64,000 nt of DNA, from positions 744,001-808,000 of the forward strand of contig OY725492.1 in NCBI GenBank assembly GCA_963281255.1. Reading direction: 5' to 3'. The notes under the pieces were generated by a model. That model did not search any database and had not been told where the DNA came from. It saw only the letters and a list, made by a program, of their open reading frames with translations. Below are positions 10,602 to 20,515 of this stretch, piece after piece. Positions within the stretch are counted from its first letter, which is position 1. Each line of letters starts with the position of its first letter. The position numbers and the translations under genes are program-made. This stretch comes from Aphrocallistes beatrix. Lineage: Eukaryota > Porifera > Hexactinellida > Sceptrulophora > Aphrocallistidae.

Positions 10602-10858
10602 TACACTAAAGTTGTATGTGAAGTGAATATAAATATTGTGGTTACATAACATGGTTACATAACATCACAAAATGAATATTAGACAACCATCAACTCAAAA
10701 TATGATACAAATATAGTTGATAATAACAGTTGTTTAATTAGCAGTTTTAGGATTGAACCAAAATCAAACTTATCCCTACAAGCGAGCAAGATATATAGAC
10801 ACTCGATCAGGATATCTTCAATCACATCACCATCTCTGATCATTATATTATAATTATG

Positions 10859-11372
10859 CAAGCGCGCTTCGCTTGCTTGTGCTGCGCGGCTGGCGGACAC
10901 TTTGTGTCTGCCAGAGGCTCCCTTCGGTCGCCTGCAGTCACCGACTCACCATTGATTAATTATATAGGAGATAACATCTCTAAATACATCTGCCCTACTG
11001 TTATAATCGATATCGCACGAAAAATCACCAAATTTATCAAATTTTAAAATTATGATGAGTAATGATGACGTCATAACAAAGTGATGAGTCATCATTTTTT
11101 GATGATAGTTACATCATATGTGAGGTATCTGAGTATATAGATTCTATTAAAATTTCAGCCTCATATCTCCTATAATGGCTGAGTTATGATCGAATAACTC
11201 TGTTGCTTAACTTTTAAAAATGTGACAATGACGTCATAATTCCATGATGAGTCGACATTTTGCTCTGAGCTCAGAACTTAGTGGAGCCATAGCCTAAAGA
11301 CTCCCGCATGCCAAAAATCAGCTTTCTATGACCGGCAGTTTCTTCAATCAATTCGCTACAGATATATATATA
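10859..11372 (-). mobile_element. Helitron-like element (family 1), 5' end missing
   Basis: The GC-rich hairpin end (CAAGCGCGCTTCGCTTGC) is at 10859. The body matches the other copies up to the short ATATATAT run at 11363-11371, where homology stops before the TCCTTAC end. ORFs at 10679 and 10856 overlap it and are artefacts. Confidence 0.7.
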
Positions 11373-11477
11373 GTTTGGTTCTAGTCTGTTGTGAACTACT
11401 TATATAAAACCGATTCAATGGATAATAAATTCACAGACAAAAGCAAACGAAAACATAAAAACCCCGCAAAAGTTGAA

Positions 11478-12541
11478 TTATGTTTTAAGAGAGTTATTAT
11501 GAGTAGACACCGCCAGATCTAAACGCCTGAATGAAGAATTGCTGAGTTCTTCTCCCCTCCAGGTTAGAGCAGTATCTTTCCATCAGAGGGCGAGGTATCA
11601 AATCATTCAGGTGAATGAACTTCTTCCTCCGAATAAGCAATTTTAACAAAATACTGACACAAATAACTGTAGAAAGACGTACAATTCTAGTAAATAGTAC
11701 ACATTAGTTGGAATATATCAGAAAAACGGTTTACCATGTTCATAAAATTGGACTTTTAGAAGGAAAATAGGAAAATATCCTAAAAAATATATTGAATGAG
11801 AAGAGGATTGGAAAAAATATCAATGATGATTTCGAAGAAATTGGAAATGTAATATAAAAGTATTGTGAATAAACTGAGCAAACTGAAATTTTTTGTATAA
11901 AAGTATTGTTTGGCGATTCTCTTTTTTCCAAATAATCCTTGCGAGAAGAATGGTAAAAAACTTTATCTCTTCTTCTTTTCAACAAGACATAGAAAGCACG
12001 AGAAGAAAAAGTGTACACACGAATATCAAACAGATTCAGAAAGAATAGTAAATACATAATTGCCACAACAAAATGTTTCGAAGAATAGAGACATTATTGA
12101 AATGAGAACAACTCGAACTAAGATATACAAACTGTATTTCCTCACCCATAGTTTGCATGGTAAATTGATGAAAGCCTCCTTAAAACGAATAGAAACAGAC
12201 AGAGTATAGGCAATAATAAACTCGGCGTAATTGTATTCAATCTTTCATGGATTATTAATTCTCTGGAACAAATAGGAACTATTATTTAATTGTGTGAGCT
12301 AAAATCGGATAAGATAAATTGTGAACAAATGATAAAACTCAGTATGAAGTAATGACTGTTGTAATTTTTCCTATTTCATCTTAATAATAATATATGTATG
12401 TTGTAATCTACTCGTTAATTTGTGAATAATGTTGACTCAATAAGGTTATTCGATGGATAGATATTTTATATCAGAATAAATTGGAAACTTAACCAATAAT
12501 ATGCTAGCACTTTATTTATCAGATAATGCTTCCGTAATATA
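11478..12541 (-). pseudogene. family M membrane protein, copy 3 (second arm of inverted duplication)
   Basis: The reverse complement aligns end to end with 5508-6905, minus the 332-bp MITE. The frame open at 11740-12066 reads LFDIRVYTFSSRAFYVLLKR and on to KVFYHSSRKDYLEKR, but it then meets stops. RRKKF and PLMERY relics lie near 11580-11640. Several frameshifts are shared with copy 2, so the gene was probably already broken when duplicated. It is not expected to make a working protein. Confidence 0.75.
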
Positions 12542-12725
12542 CACTAACCGGACAGAAGTATTTGTATACCATATTATTCCCCATACAAATAGTACTAAAT
12601 TGGATCTTTTCATGAAGAGAAAAGTATTCAAACTCTAAAATATTTTAAGAGTCTGATTTAAGATTCGAAATCTTCACATTCGAATTAATAGTAGATAAAG
12701 ATGTGCGAATACTTTTTAATTTCTG
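12542..12725. mobile_element. left part of a Tc-like MITE
   Basis: It begins CACTAACCGGACAGAAGTAT after a TA and matches the left end of 48379-49298 (ccccatacaaatagtacta, gaaatcttcacattcgaatt). It stops near 12725. There it meets a fragment of the GC-rich palindrome family (ccccggaaattaggaat at 12748-12765). Confidence 0.75.
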
Positions 12726-13061
12726 GAACTGGACGGATCCTGCCCCGGAAATTAGGAATACCCGGAATATGCAATTCTTAAATTAATGCACATTAGATGC
12801 CGGTTATAAGAACATTCAACTCGAAAACGATTGACATATACTCTATATAGTTCATGCTCGTTATGAGAACATTGTTTGCAGTTCCAGAAGATGTTGATAA
12901 TCGACATCAACTGTATGAATATTCTCTGTTATAAATTTAATCATATAAAAAGCAAAATAACAGTTATTAACCGTAATACAAAATTAGTTTCAGCTTCCTA
13001 TAAAATCAAAAATATATTCTACATAACAGATTCAAAGCAGTGTTTACAGTTATGATAATTC
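12726..13061. other. repeat remnants, no gene
   Basis: It holds the half-palindrome fragment near 12730-12765 and a decayed pogo-like unit at about 12795-12880. That unit (gccggttataagaacatt, and gttatgagaacattg) resembles the ends of 38547-38674. The rest is AT-rich with no signal. Confidence 0.5.
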
Positions 13062-14105
13062 TCAATAAACAAAAGATCTGAACGCCTGAATGAAAGGAGG
13101 TCTTTGCTGAGTTCTTCTCTTCTCCAGGTTAGAGCGATATCTTTCCATCAGAGGGCGAGTTATCCAATCATTCACGTGATTGAACTTCTTCTTTCGAATA
13201 AATAATTTTGCCACAATTTTTATAAAAATAAAGAGATAACTAAAAAATAAGCAAATGTCCAAAACACAAATTGACATATAGCACGTGATATTGCAGATAA
13301 ACTTTGTTATGTTCCAACATTTTGGGCAAAGAAGGATGAATTTCCAGGATAATCCAAATGAAACAGTTCCGAAATGAGAACTAGCTAAAACGTCCATCAC
13401 AGAAAGTGAGAAACCAGAAGCGTAATACAACAGTAACAGAAATACCAAGCAATATGAGAAAATTTGTGCATAAAAGAATCGATTGGCAATTCTCCTTTTC
13501 TCCAAATAATCCCTTCGAGAAGAATGGTAAAGTGCTTCATCTCTTCTTCCTTTCAACAAGACAGAAAGTACGAGATGAAGAAATTTAGACACAAATATCA
13601 AACAGAACGATAGGCAGAAGGATAACGGGTAAAACTTTGGAGGTTTCATAGAACCAGGACATGACTAACATGATAACCAATCGGAATAAGATATACACAA
13701 TGTATCTTCCCACCCAAATTCTATAAGGCAAATTAATGAAAGCCCTTCTTAACACTATTAGTAATAGACAGACTACAGGGATTGCTAAACTTATTGGAAT
13801 TTCACGCGAAATATATATTATCAACATGATTTTATTACTCATTGTCTCATTTCTAGTGCCCTCTTCCACAGAATGCTGGTATTGCACATTTATATCATCA
13901 GTTAGAAACTGCCCAATTCCCCCAAAAACATTCGCTAACGTCTCTAACATCGTCAGTGCGATAACGAAGTTGTACACAATGGGTTCAATTTTTAGATTTT
14001 TCTTCACTTTATCTAAATCCAAATCAAATATTGTAGAGTAACGAACATTCATAATTTGAATTCTAACCTGATATTTCTTATAGAGGAAGTATGATAACAC
14101 AGGAG
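13062..14105 (-). pseudogene. family M membrane protein, copy 4, nearly full length with one frameshift
   Basis: Two overlapping minus-strand frames cover it. The frame at 13585-14105 starts SYFLYKKYQVRIQI and FDLDLDKVKKNLKIEP, followed by hydrophobic helices (VIALTMLETLANVFGGI; ISLAIPVVCLLLIVL; VLPVILLPIVLFDICV). The frame at 13062-13649 continues VLLKGRRDEALYHSSRRDYL with more helices and ends WITRPLMERYRSN..RSFVY. The switch point is near 13590, where the sister copies read FDIRVYTFSS; a one-base change restores continuity. It has about seven hydrophobic segments in all. No ATG starts it: homology with copy 5 begins at the same residue (VLSYFLYKK), possibly an exon border. It is probably a pseudogene or, if the frameshift is an error, the best-preserved member. 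Confidence 0.65.
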
Positions 14106-14109
14106 TAGC

Positions 14110-14603
14110 ATATACAAAATGTGCTGCGTTTCAAAATAACCAGACAGTACTAACATGACGATAACTAGAACTAAGATATACACAGCATATCCCTTAACAT
14201 AATTCCTATATGGTAAATGATAAAAGCCCTCCTCAACACGATTAGAAATAGACAGATTACGGAGGGTATTACACTCAATGGAATTTCTGACGAGAAACTT
14301 AATATCATCATGATATTCTTTTTATAGCTAATTTGGTACTGCATTTCAGGTACACGAAACAGGAATATGACTCGAAGATCGATCGCTAGAAATTAGTTAC
14401 TAAGGAGAAAGCATTTGATAATATTTCAAATATTATCAACACAATAATGAAATTATACACCACGGATTCAATTTTTAGATTTTTCTTCACTTTATCTAAA
14501 TCCAAATCAAATATTGTAGAGAAAGGAACATTCTTAATTTGTATTCTAACCTGATATTTCTTATAGAGGAAGTATGACAGCACAGGTTGAGTGATAGCAA
14601 GAT
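14110..14603 (-). pseudogene. family M membrane protein, copy 5, N-terminal part only
   Basis: It reads VLSYFLYKKYQVRIQIKNV, then FDLDLDKVKKNLKIESVVYN and a hydrophobic stretch, and stops at 14386. Relics of the next helix (GGLLSFTI region, with stops) reach about 14180. Its upstream edge is fused at about 14603 to the truncated adhesion-GPCR exon. An ORF of 89 codons therefore begins with receptor sequence in the wrong frame and runs into this fragment. Downstream it abuts copy 4 head to tail. Confidence 0.65.
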
Positions 14604-15382
14604 ATTTTACAAGGAATGTAGAACCATACGTCAACGTAGGCGAGCTCCACGCCAAACAGAAAAGCTATGTAGAGTAGCAATAGAGAGAAGGACAATTGGA
14701 AATGAGCGAAGTGATAGACTTTCTTCAAAAGTTTAAGTCCGAATAAGAGATAGATGGTGACACTCAGCAATAGACATATGATAGAAACAGAGCAACCCAA
14801 ATAAGAAAGAATATTTAGTACAAAAGTTTGATCCTCCAAGTTGTTTACTCCGATTAGAACAACAAAAGCTGTCGAGTGGCCAGAATTGCATGTCAGTACA
14901 TTATCAGCAGATACTTCCGTCGATGAAACATTTTGTACACCTTCGTCTCGCCATTGTGGATTTTTGCTAGTTGCATTAGCGAGGAAAAGACATGTGGGTC
15001 TATAGAAATTATCCGAGTTTATAATCCGTGATAATTCTAATGGTAAGTTTAAGGTGACTAGCGTATTGTTAGAATTGGTAGTGATGAGTTTTTCGTCATT
15101 AAATATCTGCACAGAAACAACTGGGGTGACAATCTCAAACTTTGAGAAATTACTTAATTTCAAACCTCTCGTGCCTAATGTGATCTTATCCGCGAAAGAA
15201 GTGATTAAATTTGCAATATTTCTCAGAACAACTACAGAAACACTCATGTTTCCATTCTCTCTCGCGATATTCTGCACCGGTATAGTCACATTGGGCGGCG
15301 GTTGCCCATCACTTTTTATATTATTTGCAGTTACTACCACATCTTCAACTTGATCCTGCTTTATTGTTCTAGTTTCGAAAAA
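14604..15382 (-). pseudogene. truncated GAIN/GPS/7TM exon of the decayed receptor
   Basis: It matches residues about 97 to 354 of the 25696-27756 exon. It has the GAIN-like part, a GPS with CLFLANATSKNPQWRDEG and TCNSGHSTAFVVLIG, helix 1 (YLGCSVSIICLLLSVTIYLL) and helix 2. Homology ends at the FYIPCK sequence before helix 3, where family M copy 5 begins. At the upstream side it ends at the FFETRT sequence, where a Helitron-like remnant begins. About 96 residues of exon start and all helices from 3 onward are therefore gone. Confidence 0.85.
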
Positions 15383-15525
15383 GATTATAACAGTAAGGCA
15401 GATGCATTTAGAGATGTTATCTACCTTAAAATTAGTCAATGTATGCCTAGGCTCCCAAAGGGCGCCTCTGGCGGACACTTTGTGTCCATTTTGTGTCCGT
15501 CAGTCGTGCAGCCCGCTTGTGACAA
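15383..15525 (-). mobile_element. Helitron-like remnant at the broken exon edge
   Basis: Blocks ataacagtaaggcagatgca, ttagagatgttatct and ggcggacactttgtgtcc match family 1, in decayed form. It sits exactly where the GAIN exon loses homology to its intact relative, so insertion or associated deletion probably broke the exon. Confidence 0.6.
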
Positions 15526-15599
15526 GTAAATCTCGAAAACTTGTGTTAAAAGATAGTTTAGACTTTAGAGCGTCGATACATGCATAACTATACTCAACA

Positions 15600-15880
15600 A
15601 GCTGAGCGGGAAAAAAAGCAAGGGGTCACTCGATAGGGTTAGGACAAATTTTAGATTGGATGTTGTTACATTCCTGCTACATTCCTACGTTGCTAGGAAA
15701 AACCCAAATATAGTTTCGCTATACAAGTTGGAATAGTTCAAAACCGTAGAAGTTATATGAATTTTAACAACTTCAAAATGTGTCCGAATGTTGACACTTT
15801 AAGTGGTATTATAGGAATGTTCTACCAAAGGGATTTTGGGGATCTTTAGTATGTTACATCTTCCCTCATTCATTTACCAC
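15600..15880. repeat. fragment related to the 55.8-kb foldback element
   Basis: It shares themes with the inner part of 55842-56910: gttgttacattcctg, ttcctacgttgctagg and a run about a gene-free conserved block. The match is loose. No ORF. Confidence 0.35.
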
Positions 15881-15979
15881 TGAAATAAATTATGTTGTAA
15901 TTTGTTCCAACTGGACCCCATATTTTCGTAGATTGACTGGGCTAATAAGAAAGGTTAACTATATCATATTTGCACTTAC

Positions 15980-16377
15980 TTGAATCACAATATCTAGTCC
16001 TTCTACTGAAGTCACATTACGAATACTTCCATATTCATTAGAGACGCAATCAGAGGTGTCGATATTCATACTCCAATCCCCAGATTGCTCACACATACGA
16101 CGAGCGGTGTTCATATCATTAGGACAGTCAACCAGAACCATTTCTCCACCTTTAGTGCACTTCCAATAGAGCTTGAATAGACTATCTGTCTCTGGTTCAC
16201 AGGTATTGTCACATACATCTCCTATGCCGTTATTGTCACAGTCATTCTGATCAGGATTAGATTCGTTAGGACAATTATCCTTACAGGACATATTAAATTG
16301 CGGACAGAAAGAGAGTAGATCTGGATAAGTGTCCATATCTGTATCCAAGTAGCAATCTTCATCTCTGCATGTCAGGT
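15980..16377 (-). pseudogene. TSP3 plus HormR exon of the decayed receptor
   Basis: A 398-nt exon with an AG acceptor before 16377 and a GTAAGT donor below 15980, entering in phase 1 and leaving in phase 0. It encodes a thrombospondin type 3 calcium-binding repeat (DQNDCDNNGIGDVCDN) and a hormone-receptor-like domain (LYWKCTKGGEMVLVDCPN, then CEQSGDWSMNIDTSDC). It is open throughout and about 95% like the exon at 29750-30147, so this part has decayed little. Confidence 0.85.
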
Positions 16378-16469
16378 CTAGAAAAAGTGAAAGAGAACTA
16401 GATTAATTAATAATATACAAGCTTCTTAACGCATTTGAGTAGCGCGGCTAGCGAGCACTTCGTATCCAG

Positions 16470-16806
16470 CAGTGACGTAGCCAGGATTACCTATTGGGGG
16501 GCTGGCAGCCAGCCCCCAGACCCCCAGGGGGCATTGCAAGTCCCCCAGTGGGGTCCAAGAGCTTTGCCCCTGAAAGCTGAAAACATTTGTTTCATAATTT
16601 TCCCAGATTCTTCTAATTTTGTCGTTCTAGAAATATAAATTAACTCTGAGGACACCCCCTCTCATCGGCGTGACTGGGCCCTGATTAATGGGTGGGCATA
16701 TTCTGACAGAGTGGATATGCTCTATAATTTTATATTACAGATTGGTCAATAATGACTCCTGAGCGATCGAGGGAGGCCCCCAGGACCCTCCCTCCCTACG
16801 CCACTC
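16470..16806. mobile_element. hAT-like MITE with perfect 8-bp duplication
   Basis: It begins CAGTGACGTAGCCAGG and ends CTACGCCACTC, and is flanked on both sides by gtatccag (16462-16469 and 16807-16814). It is GC-rich with long C and G runs. It sits inside a short remnant of a Helitron-like 3' end (gcgcggctagcgagcacttc). Confidence 0.85.
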
Positions 16807-16880
16807 GTATCCAGATAGTCACCCTGAGGGTGGCTAAGGATATCAAAAATTCAAAGGCGCCCAATAATCATAATGGTATA

Positions 16881-17301
16881 CACTGACTGAACAAAAGTAT
16901 TCGTACACCCCATAATTCCCCATACAAATAGTTATAATACTGATTTATTTAGCGAGTCAATGTATTTAATTAGTAAAAGAACACTTAATTTAACTTCAAA
17001 TTCGAATTCTCCACATTCAAATTACCCACTTTATAAGATTTCAACTTAATTACTCTTCTTCAAGATTAAGTTTTTCAGTATTTGCTTTCCTATGCCACAT
17101 GTCGCGAGTGATCACCATTGTATATGATGGCATTGGTGGTCTGAGGTGGCGCAGTTTGAAAAATTTGGTGTGTAAACAAGTTGTGGGTGTAAACAAGTTG
17201 AAAGATTAAAAAGTGAGTAATTCGAATAGGAGAATTCGAATTTGAAGTTAAATTAAGCGTATCTCTTACCAATTAAATACTTTGACTCGCTAAATAAATC
17301 A
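16881..17301. mobile_element. Tc-like MITE lacking its right terminus
   Basis: The left end CACTGACTGAACAAAAGTAT follows a TA. The body matches 10124-10601, but homology stops at gactcgctaaataaatcag, inside the right terminal repeat. Confidence 0.85.
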
Positions 17302-17362
17302 GAAGATTCGGTAAATCGAGTTAGGGTTCTTATATCTGGCATCTACTGTACTAAATCTTAAT

Positions 17363-17660
17363 TGCTTCGTGAGTGCGTGCACAACTTGGAAGTAAATTCA
17401 CTGAATCCTGCTCCGTTTTCAACCCGAATCATTACACAGTAATAAACATTCGGTAGAAGTTCAGTGAGAGTTTCAGACAATTTGTTAATATTTATTTCCA
17501 AAAATATTTCAGCTGTATCCAAAACCGATCCATTATATTTAACTTGGTAACTTGTTAAAACTCCATTTTGATCAATCAATTCAGGAGCATTCCATTCTAT
17601 CTGTATCGCAGTGCTGTTAAAGGAATATACTGTGAAGTTAACTGGAGGAGTTGAAGGAAC
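17363..17660 (-). pseudogene. FN3 exon 2 of the decayed receptor, frame and donor broken
   Basis: It encodes VPSTPPVNFTVYSFNSTAIQ and WNAPELIDQNGVLTSYQV and the class A loop EININKLSETL. A roughly 2-nt deletion near the end changes the usual SSPNCARTHEAS end into an out-of-frame SKLCTHSRSN. The donor position reads GCAA|TTAAGA where 18 sister exons have a GT. Upper border is accurate to about one base. Confidence 0.85.
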
Positions 17661-17696
17661 TAAAAACAGATGCACATAGGTAAATATAATATACAA

Positions 17697-17765
17697 GCAA
17701 ACTTAATTTGCTTGCGCTGCGCGGCATACAGACACTTTGTGTCCACCTCGTCGCCCTTCGAGATC
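17697..17765 (-). mobile_element. remnant of a Helitron-like 3' end
   Basis: It reads caagcaaacttaatttgctt, then gcgctgcgcggcatacagac, the decayed GC-rich end of the family. Confidence 0.55.
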
Positions 17766-18686
17766 ATTTTCTTTATCATCAGTATTTTGTATAAAAAGTC
17801 ATACTAACAATATTTCTTACACAATTTTAACCTTTGTCCGAAAAAATGGTACTTTTAAAATTTGATCAATTACCATCGAATATTTTTAGCATAGAATACA
17901 ATGCATCCTAGGAGGTTTGAAAATTCCAAGTAGTTTCTCGTTACGTTGACTTTTGTAGAAGTCACTCACACCTTGGATTTCAAACAGAAAAATCAAAAAT
18001 ATATTTTATTTTACTTTTATTAAATTCAATTTATTTTGTGTAGTTGGCTACGTTTAATCGGAGTTCCCAAATAAATGATGAAATTTAGTATTAGTTTATA
18101 TGTATGGGAAGCATTTCGTTCCTAGAAACTTGTCCCAATTAAGTGGTTGTCTCGATTAAGGGTAGTTGACTGCCATCATAATGACTTTATTGTCATACAA
18201 ATTTTAACATTTATTGATGACTGTATCGAAATATTTGGACCCTCGGAACCAATATTTCAGTGTTATAATGAAATATAAGGACCACCGTTATACAGAAGTC
18301 AATTGCAGGGCCGGAGTTAAGACAGGGCAAACGGAGCACTTTCCATGGGACACCCTACATACTTAGGGAGTAATGACCTGCAAAAACAGGGGTGTTTCTA
18401 GTGTTGGAAGGGGGGAACCTCACTCACTCCAAATTTTCCAGGAGGCGCAGTTACGAATGAGATGGCAACATTGTTCGATTGAAATATCTATTTTGTGTAT
18501 TTTTGATTTTGTGTTTGGGTTAAATGGTAGCTTCGAAATTTGACTTCGAGTGTACTACATACATGTCCGTTCCGCCTCAAAACAATATAAACATATACAG
18601 TCGGATCTTCTCGAAAAAATTTAAGTGCTCAAATAATTTAAACTCTTGATATGTGTATATATGTAATCATTATGGATAAATCTTAC
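17766..18686. other. intron with small repeats, no gene
   Basis: It contains a 132-bp pogo-like unit at 18041-18172 (tagttggctacgtttaatcg on the left; gattaagggtagttgactg on the right). A fragment starting CAGGGCCGGAGTTAAGACAG at 18308 has the look of a hAT-like left end. The rest is unremarkable. Confidence 0.55.
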
Positions 18687-18986
18687 TTGCTTCGTGAGTG
18701 CGTGCACAATTTGGAGAACTAAATTCACTGAATCCTGCTTGGTTTGCAACCCGAATCATCACACAGTAATAAACATTTGGTAGAAGTCCAGTGAGAGTTT
18801 CAGACAATTTGTTAATATTTATATCCAAAACTCTTTCAGCTGTATCCAACACTGATCCATGATATTCAACTTGGTAACTTGTTAAAACTCCATTTTGATC
18901 TATCAATTCAGGAGCATTCCAATTTGCCTGTATTGCACTGCTGTTTAGAGAAGACACCATGAAGTTAACTGGAGTAGTTGAAGGAA
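18687..18986 (-). pseudogene. FN3 exon 1 of the decayed receptor
   Basis: A 300-nt, phase 1-1 exon, open throughout, with a good acceptor (TTCTAG) and donor (GCAA|GTAAGA). It encodes an FN3 domain with the class A loop LDININKLSETLTGLLPN. Its AIQANWNAPELIDQNG matches the array in the neighbouring gene. Confidence 0.85.
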
Positions 18987-19430
18987 CTAGAAGATGTAGT
19001 AGTACATAGGAGAATATAATATATGTTATAAAAAGGTTATTGAGATTGCACAAATAATACTTGTAGTATGTATGATTAAATTATAGAATATACTTGTAAA
19101 TTAATAACTGCACCGTATCTTAGAGGAGCATCTACAAGTATATATTTTTGCCAATCAGATTTCGAGAAATTACAATTTGCATATACATTCCATTCATTTA
19201 TAACTAATATCAACACCAGTTATAATAATAAGTAGTGGAATCTGAATGGCTAAGACAAGTCGACACTTTCAGTGCAGATATTTGTATGGAGTAAACTTAT
19301 GTAACCATTTGAAACAATACTATATATGCATTTATAAAAATATTTTATAAAACTATAATAAACAATATGTATAGAATTTGCAAATAAAATATTCTGGTAT
19401 TAATTTTATGTTATAAGATTAATCACTCAC
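18987..19430. other. intron, nothing recognised
   Basis: AT-rich, with no repeat I could match. It is bounded by the Ig exon donor GTGAGT and the FN3 acceptor. Confidence 0.6.
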
Positions 19431-19730
19431 CACTTGTACTGATAATTTCAGCTATATAGGTTACATTCTCTCCATTACGAGTTACTTGACATGAGTAAGT
19501 GCCTGGATTGCTGTTGCTGTTGGTTAATTCCAGTGTACTAACTCCTGTAGTGACATTCGTTGCAGCAGTGAGAGAGGATCTGATCCCTACTGGATCTTCA
19601 TAACTCCAAGTCACCTGGGGAGTGTTCCTATTCTCTGTGACACAGTATAGAGTTGTGTCTAGTGCGAGAATTGTGTTATTACTCAATTCTTCAAAAGTAG
19701 AAGAGTCGACTATTCTGCCAAATACGTTTA
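19431..19730 (-). pseudogene. Ig-like domain exon of the decayed receptor
   Basis: A 300-nt exon, phase 1-1, with acceptor TTTTAG and donor GTGAGT. It shows the Ig signature: Cys in TLYCVTENRN, Trp in QVTWSYEDPVG and Cys in the GTYSCQVTRNGE motif with its preceding Tyr. It is open throughout. No Ig exon is seen in the visible part of the neighbouring gene, whose 5' end is out of view. Confidence 0.85.
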
Positions 19731-19970
19731 CTAAAAGAAATTTCGTGTATTAAGAATCAGAGAGCAACAAAAGGACATACATACATAAATATTTCAGATA
19801 TCTATATTTTATTCACGTTAAGCGCCTTTAGATATCTCCAGAATATTATTATACTGAATCCTTAGGGTTCTAGTGTGTAGACATGTGAAACCATTTGTTG
19901 GAATAATTGATCCAAGAACAGTGGTTATTATAAACTCAATTAGGAATCAAGCTATTTACTGGTGACTTAC

Positions 19971-20357
19971 CATTTAATATACTGCAGTAATAACAAGAGA
20001 GAGTGTGACTGCAAGGTAAGTCATTCCAGATAATTGGCAAAACATGAACACAGTCTTCATCATTAAAATCATCTGGTTCACCATCATTCCAGTTCCTATA
20101 TGAACTGTTGCTGCCATCACTCCACACAAATGTTCCTTCTGTTTCAATGTCATTAAGTCCAATCCAACATGATCCAGCTGCGCTAGAACTTCTAATGGAA
20201 TCCACTGCTGCATTTTCATCTGCACTAGCTATGCTAGCTAGATCTCCTCCCCATGTCTGACAATTAACTCTAGCATCATTCCAATTGATTGAGGAGTGAT
20301 TGAAGTAACTGAAACACTTGTTTTCACTCGTAATTAGATTGCATCCACTGCTAGGAA
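19971..20357 (-). pseudogene. C-type lectin domain exon of the decayed receptor
   Basis: A 387-nt exon, phase 1-1, with acceptor TTTTAG and donor GTAAGT. It encodes a C-type lectin fold: CFSYFNHSSINWNDARVNC, GGDLASIASADENAAV, then CWIGLNDIETEGTFVWSDGS. The calcium-site region is NWNDGEPDDFNDEDCVHV. The EPD tripeptide resembles the EPN motif of mannose-type binding with Asn changed to Asp, so sugar preference is uncertain. WNDLPCS carries the usual WND. The domain itself is intact. Confidence 0.88.
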
Positions 20358-20450
20358 CTAAAATAGAATAGACATGTTCATTTATCATTACAATACGTAT
20401 GCTAAAGTATGCTAGAGTTTATAGAGAATATAATATTATAATACATGTAC

Positions 20451-20515
20451 CTTGATTGAATGCCGCCGATGTAGTTAGAGAAAATAACACAAACAATTTT
20501 CAGTATCAGATCCAT
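20451..20515 (-). pseudogene. signal peptide exon with frame disagreement
   Basis: ATG at 20515 opens MDLILKIVCVIFSNYIGG, ending at CAATCAAG|GTACAT. The exon is 65 nt and leaves two bases over, whereas the lectin exon needs one base from upstream; joined, it meets a TAG at once. Removing one A from the AAAA run near 20491-20494 would give the frame LFVLFSLTTSAAFNQ, a better signal peptide. A one-base insertion (or sequence error) is the simplest reading. Confidence 0.6.

Larger units (their letters stand above)
14604..20515 (-). pseudogene. decayed adhesion GPCR (lectin-Ig-FN3-FN3-TSP3-HormR-GAIN-7TM remnant)
   Basis: Seven exons in order on the minus strand: signal peptide, C-type lectin, Ig, two FN3, TSP3/HormR and a broken GAIN/7TM exon. 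The last two exons align closely with those of the gene ending at 25696, so this is a tandem relative. In an intact receptor the lectin and Ig domains would bind ligands at the cell surface and the 7TM part would signal. Lesions seen: signal exon and lectin exon disagree in frame; the second FN3 exon has a small deletion and its donor GT is TT; the GAIN exon lacks its first third; the 7TM is cut before helix 3. Each alone is damaging. A truncated secreted lectin/Ig product remains possible if the signal-exon discrepancy is a sequencing error. Confidence 0.8.

Noticed and set aside
19971..20357. Lectin exon as the start of the large right-hand receptor
   Set aside because: The right-hand receptor ends at 25696 on the same strand, upstream of this exon in transcription order, so the lectin exon belongs to the left copy.
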